Shown here piece after piece: positions 9,728 to 16,095 of a stretch of 33,764 bases of DNA (the stretch's first letter is position 1; every line of letters starts with the position of its first letter). The notes below the pieces were generated by a model. That model saw only the letters and a list, made by a program, of their open reading frames with translations, was not told the origin of the DNA and did not search any database. This DNA is from Spirochaetes bacterium ADurb.Bin218 (GTDB lineage: Bacteria; Spirochaetota; UBA4802; UBA5550). Position numbers and translations under genes: made by a program. The stretch lies in the NCBI GenBank assembly GCA_002069965.1, contig MWCI01000036.1, positions 1 through 33,764 of the forward strand, given 5' to 3'.

Positions 9728-10333
9728 ATGAGCAGAGTAATTATAGAACCAGAGAGGGATGAAATGAGCAGATTGATGAATCTTGTAACAGAATGTCATC
9801 ACCAGAGAAAAATTGAAATGAAGACGTATCCTGTCGATGACTCCCATATATTGTGCAGAGGGATTTTTACAGAGGAAAGACTTCGTCCTTATTATAAGCT
9901 TACAGGGGAGAGGGTTGAGGCAGGGCCTTTGCACAATCTTGAAATACTCCTTCTTGTAAAAACTCCAGAGCTAATTATAGAGGATATAGAGGTTCTTACA
10001 GGATCTTTACCACGAGAGGATTGCTATAAAATTTCTAATACTCTTGACTGTGTAAAAGGGCTTGCAATAAAAGGAGGATTTAGTGCAAAGGTTCGTGAAC
10101 TTGCAGGAGGCTCAAAGGGGTGCACTCATCTAACTCATTTGTTGTGCACAATGGCTCCAGCTGTTTTGCAAGGCTATTGGGCAATTAGCTATCAAAGGCG
10201 TAGTTCACAGGGCAGCGCTTTAAATAAAGAGCGGGCACTTAAAATGGCAGAAAGACTAAAAGATTCATGCTATTCCTGGAGGGAAGAGGGAGCGGCCTAT
10301 CAGAAGTTGAAATCTCTTTTGAGTAAGGAATAG
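9728..10333 (+). CDS. DUF2889 family protein
   Basis: A 201-aa protein (189 aa from the alternative start). The sequence matches the pattern I associate with DUF2889: an N-terminal strand-rich part (RKIEMKTYPVDDSHILCRGIFTEE), a middle segment in which ions or ligands might bind, and a Cys/His stretch KGCTHLTHLLCTMAP near residues 130-146. Function is unknown for the family. Two starts are possible: ATG 9728 has no clear ribosome site, while the in-frame ATG 9764 is preceded by GAGAGG at 6 nt and gives a start nearer to the conserved part, so 9764 is the better candidate. It is divergent from the PHP-GT gene and lies upstream of the fluoride operon, probably as its own transcript. Confidence 0.7.
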   Translation: MSRVIIEPERDEMSRLMNLVTECHHQRKIEMKTYPVDDSHILCRGIFTEERLRPYYKLTGERVEAGPLHNLEILLLVKTPELIIEDIEVLTGSLPREDCYKISNTLDCVKGLAIKGGFSAKVRELAGGSKGCTHLTHLLCTMAPAVLQGYWAISYQRRSSQGSALNKERALKMAERLKDSCYSWREEGAAYQKLKSLLSKE

Positions 10334-10411
10334 AATTTGTTATTTTACAGGAAAAAGCGTTTTTAAAAGTTATAAAATTCTTGCAATACAAAGCTTTTTT
10401 TATTTGATGGC

Positions 10412-10470
10412 TATTGGCGATGGGGTTCGCCATTAACCGCCAGAGGGCTGATGACTCCTGCTTATAAAGT
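10412..10470 (+). promoter_or_regulatory. Fluoride riboswitch (crcB RNA motif)
   Basis: The segment reads GGCGATGGGGTTCGCC, then TTAACCGCC, then GGCTGATGACTCCT. These are the hallmark blocks of the crcB/fluoride aptamer (GGCGATGG...CGCC stem-loop, AACCGCC pseudoknot strand, GCTGATGACTCCT). It lies 28 nt upstream of the TTG start of a crcB/fluC gene, the classical regulated target. The conserved CTCCT (10455-10459) is complementary to the AGGAG of the ribosome site at 10488-10494, so ligand-free RNA could mask initiation; no strong terminator is seen between them. Fluoride binding should switch expression on. Confidence 0.95.
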
Positions 10471-10498
10471 TTAAAATTTATTTGTATAGGAGGGATTT

Positions 10499-10873
10499 TT
10501 GGAAAAGATAATTTATGTAGCCCTTGGTGGGAGTTTAGGTGCACTTTCCCGTTATGGTATAACACTCCTTTCTGTTAAGTTTTTTTCTTCTCGATTTCCT
10601 GTAGGGACATTAATTGTTAATCTCCTGGGATGTTTTCTAATAGGTATTGTTTTTACCTTAGGTGCAGAAAAAGATTTTATTTCACCTTCTTTTCGTTTGT
10701 TTTTTATCACAGGTTTTCTGGGTGCTCTAACTACTTTTTCTACATATGGAATTGAAAGTATAAATCTTGCTCGTTCTGGAGATTTAAATGTCTCCATTGC
10801 AAATATAGCAGCTAACAATCTTGTGGGCTTTTTGTTGGTTCTTGCAGGAATCTGGATTGGGAAAAATATCTAA
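10499..10873 (+). CDS. crcB: Fluoride channel CrcB/FluC
   Basis: A 124-aa, four-helix membrane protein of the CrcB/FluC family, which exports fluoride passively as a dual-topology dimer. Diagnostic stretches are GGSLGALSRYG near the N-terminus, FPVGTLIVNLLGCFLIG (with the conserved Asn of the pore) and FITGFLGALTTFSTYGIE (with the Phe and TTFST elements of the fluoride and central sodium sites). The start is a TTG at 10499 behind a strong AGGAGGG at 10488-10494; no ATG is available nearby in frame. It is the first gene after the fluoride riboswitch and is followed 15 nt later by a DUF190/CBS gene, so the two form an operon. Confidence 0.96.
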   Translation: MEKIIYVALGGSLGALSRYGITLLSVKFFSSRFPVGTLIVNLLGCFLIGIVFTLGAEKDFISPSFRLFFITGFLGALTTFSTYGIESINLARSGDLNVSIANIAANNLVGFLLVLAGIWIGKNI

Positions 10874-10888
10874 GAGGGAGAGTGAACT

Positions 10889-12172
10889 ATGGAATTTAAT
10901 TATAATGTTATAGAGATTTTTACCAGTGAGGATGTAAAATATCAGGGTAAGCCCATTTCAACTGCAATAATTGACTGTGTCCGCAATTCAAAAATTGCAG
11001 CAAGATGTATTGTAAGCAAGGCTATTGCTGGGTGCTATGAAAATGGCGAGGTAGCGTCAAATAATATTGAATTGCTTTCTTATAATATGCCTCTTAAAAT
11101 TGAAATTATATTGCCTTCAGCAGAGCTGGATATGTTGCTTCCCAAAATAGAGGAGTTAGTTGTGGACGGTATCATCGCAGTAGAAGATATGGCAGTGAAA
11201 ACTCATAGAACCACTTCTAAATTGATACCATCATATCTCAGAGTGAAAGATGTTATGACAGCAAATCCAATTTGTGTAACAGAATCTACTACTGCAGGTG
11301 AGATATTAACTATATTGCTTGGAGCAAATTTTAATGTGGTTCCAGTGGTTGATTCCAATAAAAGGCCAATAGGGATTATAACGCAGGGGGATCTTATAAA
11401 AAAAGCAGGAGTCCCAATACATCTTGGACTTCTGGCAGAGTTTGAGAAAAGTAAAGTAGAACAATATCTTGAGGGCGTTGCATCAAAAAAGGCAAAGGAG
11501 TTTATGAGTTCGCCAGTTAAGACGGTTTTTGAAGATAAGCTCCTTTCAGAGGCTGTTGACAGGATGATCGCCAATAATCTCAAGCGGATGCCAGTTGTTA
11601 ATAAAGAAGGTCTTATTACAGGGATGTTATCAAGGCTTGACGTCTTCAAAATAATTACAGCAAAGACTCCGGACTGGAAAAGATTTAAGAGTCAAAATGT
11701 AAAGGTTTCAGATATAAAATATGTCAGAGATATTATGGAACGGGATATTCATACAGTGAAAAAAAATACACCAGTGGATGAGATAATCCGCTTTATAGAT
11801 TCAAATGAAATTGAGCATGTTGCTGTTATTGACGATAGTGGTCATCTCGTAGGTATTATATCAGACAGAGATATAGTTGGTTTTTTTGCAGAGCATAAGG
11901 CTGGTTTAATAGATTATCTCCTTGCCCTCTTGCCTCTAAGTGAGATATCAAAGCGCCATGAAGATTTGATAAAGAAAACAAAGATGAAAATAGCAGCAGA
12001 TGTAATGAAAAGTGATTTGATAACAGTAAGTGAAGAGGCAAGAATAGATGAAGCAATTAACCTCATGGTAAAACATGTTATTAAACTTTTGCCTGTTGTG
12101 GATGAAAATAATATTTTTAAAGGCATGATAAGTCGTGATGCTCTTTTAAGGGCTGGATTACATAATAATTAA
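10889..12172 (+). CDS. DUF190 (PII-like) plus four CBS domains
   Basis: A 427-aa soluble protein. Residues ~1-105 match the DUF190 ferredoxin-like/PII-type fold (FTSEDVKYQGKPISTAIIDC; CIVSKAIAGCYENGEV), a family often found next to crcB. Residues ~112-427 contain four CBS motifs in two pairs: LRVKDVMTANPICV, AKEFMSSPVKTVF, VRDIMERDIHTV and AADVMKSDLITV, each with the usual G(I/M)(I/L)(T/S)..D end. The combination suggests a nucleotide- or energy-sensing regulator that may act on the fluoride channel or another partner. GAGGGAGAG stands before ATG 10889. It is in the riboswitch-controlled operon between crcB and a HAD phosphatase. Confidence 0.88.
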   Translation: MEFNYNVIEIFTSEDVKYQGKPISTAIIDCVRNSKIAARCIVSKAIAGCYENGEVASNNIELLSYNMPLKIEIILPSAELDMLLPKIEELVVDGIIAVEDMAVKTHRTTSKLIPSYLRVKDVMTANPICVTESTTAGEILTILLGANFNVVPVVDSNKRPIGIITQGDLIKKAGVPIHLGLLAEFEKSKVEQYLEGVASKKAKEFMSSPVKTVFEDKLLSEAVDRMIANNLKRMPVVNKEGLITGMLSRLDVFKIITAKTPDWKRFKSQNVKVSDIKYVRDIMERDIHTVKKNTPVDEIIRFIDSNEIEHVAVIDDSGHLVGIISDRDIVGFFAEHKAGLIDYLLALLPLSEISKRHEDLIKKTKMKIAADVMKSDLITVSEEARIDEAINLMVKHVIKLLPVVDENNIFKGMISRDALLRAGLHNN

Positions 12173-12180
12173 ATGATCTT

Positions 12181-12834
12181 ATGACATATAAAAAATTTGA
12201 TAACATTTTTTTTGATTTAGATGGGACTTTGACAGATTCAGCACCGGGCATAATTAATTCAATAGTTTATGCTCTGTCTAAATATAATATATTTCCTGAC
12301 AGAAAACTGCTATATAAGTTTATAGGCCCTCCTCTAAGAGAGTCTTTTTCTAAATATTATGGATTTTCTTCTCAACAGGCAGAGGAGGCTGTTGCTTATT
12401 ATAGGGAATATTTTTCTGAAAAGGGGATTTATGAGAACAATTTGTATGAAGGAGTGGAGCATCTTCTCAAAGAGTTAAATGTTCGTGGCTGCAATCTATT
12501 TCTTGCCACCTCCAAGCCTTATGAATATGCCTTGCAGGTTTTAAAAAATTTTAAGATCTATAATTATTTTAAAGCTATTGGAGCAGCCTCCTTTGATGGG
12601 AGCAAGACAAAAAAGAGCGAAATTCTTAGATCTCTCATAGATGATATAGGAAATCTTGATTTAACTAAGTCAGCTATGATTGGAGATAGGCTTTACGATA
12701 TTGAAGGAGCTAAGTCTGTTGGTATTTCTTCAATTGCTGTTTTGTATGGATATGGGGATGAAGAAGAGTTAAGACAGGCTAACCCTGATTTTATGGTCAA
12801 AAGTGTTGCGGAGTTATTACAACTTTTGCTTTAA
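12181..12834 (+). CDS. HAD-family phosphatase (Gph/PGP-like)
   Basis: A 217-aa cytoplasmic HAD hydrolase. Motif I FFDLDGTLTDS carries the nucleophile and general-acid aspartates (~D12, D14). A helical type-1 cap follows (residues ~20-90), then motif II (ATSKP, ~108-112), the motif III lysine (SKTKKSEIL) and motif IV (MIGDRLYDIEGA). It is nearest to phosphoglycolate phosphatase and similar nucleotide/sugar phosphatases, but the substrate cannot be read from sequence. ATG 12181 is only 8 nt after the DUF190/CBS stop, so it is probably co-transcribed with the fluoride operon. Fluoride inhibits many phosphatases and enolase, which could explain the linkage, but that is inference. Confidence 0.88.
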   Translation: MTYKKFDNIFFDLDGTLTDSAPGIINSIVYALSKYNIFPDRKLLYKFIGPPLRESFSKYYGFSSQQAEEAVAYYREYFSEKGIYENNLYEGVEHLLKELNVRGCNLFLATSKPYEYALQVLKNFKIYNYFKAIGAASFDGSKTKKSEILRSLIDDIGNLDLTKSAMIGDRLYDIEGAKSVGISSIAVLYGYGDEEELRQANPDFMVKSVAELLQLLL

Positions 12835-12935
12835 GTTGATACTTTTGTGTTTTTAAAATTTTTCAAATATGTAAAATATCTATGTTTAATTCATTTAGCT
12901 CACCTTAATTGTTGCACTAAAATAGTAATTTTCTT

Positions 12936-12968
12936 AATCTGCCTTTAGTATAAAAATTTAAGCAGATT
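12936..12968. promoter_or_regulatory. Inverted repeat AATCTGC...GCAGATT before chemoreceptor gene
   Basis: AATCTGC (12936-12942) and GCAGATT (12962-12968) form a perfect 7-bp inverted repeat with a 19-nt AT-rich centre that contains TAGTATAAAAAT, a plausible -10 region. The right arm abuts the ribosome site GAGGGG of the downstream gene. It could be an operator or a weak translational hairpin. The rest of the 12835-12978 gap holds no other feature that I recognise. Confidence 0.35.
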
Positions 12969-12978
12969 GAGGGGATTT

Positions 12979-14457
12979 ATGTATAATTTTATAAGGCGCA
13001 AATATTTTAAGGCCCTTTCTTTTTATCTTAGAGAGTATTCTCAAGGTAGAATTTATGGTGAGATTAATTCGGAAGAGTTCCCTACATCTATTCGCTGGCT
13101 TGTAGCAGGTATTGAAACCCTGAGGAGAAAGATAAAAGAATTTTACGTTGATATAGGAGTTTCTGTTGCAAGAATAAAAAGCTCAACCAGAGAGATGAAT
13201 TTTTCATTTGAGAAAGCAATGATAAATATTAACGAGACGATTTTATGCAGCGAGCAGGCTCATGGGATTGCTAATGAATTGGTTGGTGCTTCTGAGCTGG
13301 CAGCAAGGAGTCTAAAAGAGCTTGAATGTGAGGCTGAAGATATAGTTAAGTTTGCCGATGAAATACATGAAGAGACTCAAGCTACAAGTCTACTTGCAGA
13401 TGATGCCTTTAAGGCCATGGAGGAGGCAAACGCTTCTTTTAAGGAACTTGTTGATGCTTCAAAAATAATGGCAGAAAAAGTAAAACTTTTGACAGAAAAT
13501 ACAAAAGGCATAGATGCTCTTCTGTCGACTATTCAGGATATTGCAAGTCAGACAGATATGCTGGCTCTGAATGCTGCAATAGAAGCTGCTAGAGCAGGAG
13601 CTTATGGAAGAGGTTTTTCAATAGTTGCTGATGAGATACAGAAACTTTCTGGTGAGGCAACAGCAGCTGCTGACTCTGCAAATAGACTTCTTGTAGAAGT
13701 AAACAAGGGGATATATGACACAGCAGAGTTTATGAAGCGTGGTGAAGAGATAATACAGAGGGGCTCTCATTCCCTTGGTGCTGTGAAAAATTTTGTTTCT
13801 GATTTTAAACTCCGCAGTCTTCTAATTGAAGAGAAAACAGGAAATTCAAAAGCATTGGCGTTAACGCAAAAAAAAGCAATAACTGATGTTATAAAATTTT
13901 CTGAGCAGACAGAACAGAAGAGTAAACTCTCGGACCTTCAGTCAAAAAGAGTAAGTGAGTTAATGGTTAATCAAAGAGAACTTTTTGAAAGTATTTTTAC
14001 TATGGGGAAGTATCTTGATAAAATTGCTGATGATTTGTCAATTACGCTTGGTAGCTTGCAGATAGTTGATATAAATTCGGTATCAGGCAAAGTTAAAATT
14101 GAAATTGAAAAGATAATCAAAGAACTAAAATCTCTTGCCTCGGTGTTAGCCTCAGAGCTTAGCCCGCAATTTCATAGAGTAAAGTTGCAAGCTTTGCTTG
14201 ATAGATTTGGCATACTTGAGGCTGCATGGACTAATGATCTTGATGGAAGATTTATTCTGTCGATACCTCCAGCAGGTATAGCAAATGCCTCAAGTCGCGA
14301 TTGGTTCCTTAAAGCAATAAAGGGAGAAATTTTTATTTCAGATGTGTACATTTCAGCCATCTCAAGAGGGCCTTGCGTTACCATTTCTCTTCCTCTTGTA
14401 TTTAAGCAAAAAATAGATGGGGTTTTAGGCGTAGATTTAAGGATTGTAAAACAATAA
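12979..14457 (+). CDS. Soluble chemoreceptor with C-terminal Cache-like domain
   Basis: A 492-aa protein with no membrane helix in any part. Residues ~35-400 form a long MCP-type coiled coil whose hairpin tip (DMLALNAAIEAARAGAYGRGFSIVADE, near 190-216) is standard for contacting CheA/CheW. Residues ~405-492 (GILEAAWTNDLDGRFILS ... SSRDWFLKAIKGEIFISDVYIS ... GPCVTISLPLVF ... GVLGVDLRI) look like the membrane-distal half of a Cache ligand domain, normally periplasmic and N-terminal. Here it is cytoplasmic and C-terminal. The start is ATG 12979 behind GAGGGG; an in-frame TTG at 12967 is inside the ribosome site and is rejected. The gene directly precedes the flagellar operon. Confidence 0.85.
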   Translation: MYNFIRRKYFKALSFYLREYSQGRIYGEINSEEFPTSIRWLVAGIETLRRKIKEFYVDIGVSVARIKSSTREMNFSFEKAMININETILCSEQAHGIANELVGASELAARSLKELECEAEDIVKFADEIHEETQATSLLADDAFKAMEEANASFKELVDASKIMAEKVKLLTENTKGIDALLSTIQDIASQTDMLALNAAIEAARAGAYGRGFSIVADEIQKLSGEATAAADSANRLLVEVNKGIYDTAEFMKRGEEIIQRGSHSLGAVKNFVSDFKLRSLLIEEKTGNSKALALTQKKAITDVIKFSEQTEQKSKLSDLQSKRVSELMVNQRELFESIFTMGKYLDKIADDLSITLGSLQIVDINSVSGKVKIEIEKIIKELKSLASVLASELSPQFHRVKLQALLDRFGILEAAWTNDLDGRFILSIPPAGIANASSRDWFLKAIKGEIFISDVYISAISRGPCVTISLPLVFKQKIDGVLGVDLRIVKQ

Positions 14458-14543
14458 AAAATTTATGTCACATAAAAAAATGCTCATTAAATAAACTATT
14501 TTTCCGAATATGATCATATAAAGATCTATCCGGGAGGATTTAT

Positions 14544-14975
14544 ATGTTTGAAGGAAGCAGCATGATGGGCACAAATTATATTCTGGAAAAATCCCTTGAT
14601 GTGGAATCCCTCAGGAAAAAGGTCATAGCAGATAACGTCGCCAATGTAGATGTGCCTCATTTTAAGAGGAGTGAGGTGAATTTTGAAAGTGAGCTTAAAA
14701 GGGCTCTGGATAACAACAAATACACTAATGAAAATAGAGTTCCAGCCCTTATCACAGACAATAGGCATATTCCATTTTTTGTTGAAAGGGATATAAAGTC
14801 TGTTCAGCCGAGGATAAATTTAGATTACTCCACTTCAATGCGAAATGATGGCAATAATGTTGATATAGAAAAGGAGATGGTTGATGCAGCCAAGAATAAA
14901 ATGAGATATGATGCTTTGGTGGCTGCTCTTAACCATAATTTTAAAATGATTAAGCTTGCAACAAGAACAGCATAA
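14544..14975 (+). CDS. flgB: Flagellar basal-body rod protein FlgB
   Basis: A 143-aa rod subunit of the periplasmic flagellum, exported by the flagellar type III system. It shows the bipartite rod-protein pattern: an N-terminal helix with RKKVIADNVANVDVPHFKRSEVNFE (the ANVDTPGYK-like signature), a variable centre and a C-terminal helix VDIEKEMVDAAKNKMRYDALVAALNHNFKMIK. Length is close to the usual ~135-140. CGGGAGG precedes ATG 14544. It is the first gene of the operon; flgC begins 17 nt after its stop. The 86-nt leader contains no promoter that I can call with certainty. Confidence 0.95.
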   Translation: MFEGSSMMGTNYILEKSLDVESLRKKVIADNVANVDVPHFKRSEVNFESELKRALDNNKYTNENRVPALITDNRHIPFFVERDIKSVQPRINLDYSTSMRNDGNNVDIEKEMVDAAKNKMRYDALVAALNHNFKMIKLATRTA

Positions 14976-14991
14976 GGCAGAGAGGTAGAAT

Positions 14992-15459
14992 ATGGGGATG
15001 TTTGATAGTTTTAATATATCAGCCACAGGTCTTTCAGCTCAAAGACTGAGAATGGATGTAATAAGTGATAATATTGCCAATGCCACTACAACAAGAACTC
15101 CATCAGGTGATGGACCTTATGTTCGCAAAAGAGCAATTTTTGAGCCAATGAATATCAGACCAAGGTATAAATCCCCTCTTGTTCCTGAAAGAATAGACAG
15201 TGGTGTTGGCAGAGGTGTTAGAGTGGTAAAAATTGAAGAGGACAGAAGCCCCTTTAGACTTGTATATGATCCATCTCATCCAGATGCAATACAAACAGGT
15301 CCAGAAAAGGGTTATGTTCGTATGCCAAATGTCAATATAGTAACAGAGATGACAGATCTAATCTCTGCATCGAGATCTTATGAGGCAAATGTAATGCTTG
15401 TGAATAACTCAAAGAGTATGTTTGCTAAGGCGCTGGAAATAGGCAAAACAGGGGCTTAA
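14992..15459 (+). CDS. flgC: Flagellar basal-body rod protein FlgC
   Basis: A 155-aa rod protein. The N-terminal rod signature is SATGLSAQRLRMDVISDNIANATTTRTPSGDGPYVRKRAIFE. The C-terminal helix VNIVTEMTDLISASRSYEANVMLVNNSKSMFAKALEIGK is the conserved flagellar rod/hook C-terminal motif (MI.A.R.YEAN). It is slightly longer than enteric FlgC (~134 aa) because of an insertion in the middle, as in other spirochaetes. GAGAGG lies before ATG 14992. It forms the proximal rod with FlgB, FlgF and FliE. Confidence 0.96.
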   Translation: MGMFDSFNISATGLSAQRLRMDVISDNIANATTTRTPSGDGPYVRKRAIFEPMNIRPRYKSPLVPERIDSGVGRGVRVVKIEEDRSPFRLVYDPSHPDAIQTGPEKGYVRMPNVNIVTEMTDLISASRSYEANVMLVNNSKSMFAKALEIGKTGA

Positions 15460-15474
15460 AAGTGAGGTATAATC

Positions 15475-15618
15475 ATGTTTAGAGAAAGACAACTAAGAGA
15501 GGATGTTCACGTAACTCACAATCTCTCAACAAAGGTTGATATAAAAAAGACAGATCATCTTCCAAAATCAGGGGAATTTGTCTCTTTTAACATGAAGAAT
15601 AGCAGAGAATTTAAATAA
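15475..15618 (+). CDS. Small ORF (47 aa) between flgC and fliE, unknown
   Basis: ATG 15475 is preceded by GTGAGG at a 7-nt spacing and opens a 47-codon frame ending TAA at 15616-15618. It starts 15 nt after flgC and ends 13 nt before fliE, so it fills the gap precisely like a real operon member. The product is highly polar and basic (MFRERQLREDVHVTHNLSTK...; many K, R, D), has no signal peptide or membrane segment and does not resemble a protein I know. It might be a flagellar chaperone or regulator, or a spirochaete-specific small protein. Existence is well supported by the signals; function is unknown. Confidence 0.65.
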   Translation: MFRERQLREDVHVTHNLSTKVDIKKTDHLPKSGEFVSFNMKNSREFK

Positions 15619-15631
15619 AAAGGAGTGTAAA

Positions 15632-15958
15632 ATGATAACAAATGTTTCTTTTAATGGCAATGTAATAAGAATGAATGCAAGTGATCCTTTGCATTATACA
15701 AATGACGAGCCTCTCAAAAGGGATGTAGATGATGTCTCTGGATCCTTTGCTGATATGCTGAAAAGTGCTGTAGCAAAGACAAATGATCTTCAGGTGGATG
15801 CAGAAACTCTCATGAAGAGAATGGTTGTTGAGCCAGAGTCTGTTGATATACATCAGGTAATGATCGCCACACAAAAAGCAGAAATAGCATTGGGACTTAC
15901 AAAGGCTGTGAGAGATGGTGCAATTAATGCATACCGCGAACTTATGAATTTAAGATAA
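15632..15958 (+). CDS. fliE: Flagellar hook-basal body protein FliE
   Basis: A 108-aa protein that joins the MS ring to the rod. The C-terminal signature is present: FADMLKSAVAKTNDLQVDAETL ... VDIHQVMIATQKAEIALGLTKAVRDGAINAYRELMNLR, close to the family motif DVHDVMIA.QKA...L...V.V.NK...AYQEIM.M. The AAGGAG ribosome site precedes ATG 15632. It is followed by a strong inverted repeat before fliF, so the rod genes may form their own transcript. Confidence 0.95.
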   Translation: MITNVSFNGNVIRMNASDPLHYTNDEPLKRDVDDVSGSFADMLKSAVAKTNDLQVDAETLMKRMVVEPESVDIHQVMIATQKAEIALGLTKAVRDGAINAYRELMNLR

Positions 15959-15966
15959 TTTCTGGA

Positions 15967-16001
15967 TTTAAGGTGCAAATGCTACAATTTTGCACCTTAA
16001 A
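15967..16001 (+). terminator. Perfect 13-bp hairpin between fliE and fliF
   Basis: TTTAAGGTGCAAA (15967-15979) is perfectly complementary to TTTGCACCTTAAA (15989-16001) with a 9-nt loop. The stop of fliE is only 9 nt upstream. The following GATTTTTAG is a short U-rich stretch, weaker than a textbook terminator, so partial termination or mRNA 3'-end protection is likely. A TTGACA at 16024-16029 and a TATTAT at 16053-16058 follow, but their 23-nt spacing is too long for a normal promoter. Confidence 0.55.
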
Positions 16002-16095
16002 TATGCGATTTTTAGTAAATTATTTGACATTTTTTTATTTCTTTTGTAGAGGTATTATGTCGCATTAGATTTTCATCTCTGGAGGCTTTGACATT

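Noticed and set aside
14458-14543. Sigma-28-like flagellar promoter before flgB (TAAA...CCGAATAT)
   Set aside because: The spacing between the possible -35 and -10 boxes does not fit the TAAA-N15-GCCGATAA pattern.
16024-16058. TTGACA/TATTAT promoter before fliF
   Set aside because: The spacer is 23 nt, well beyond the normal 16-18.
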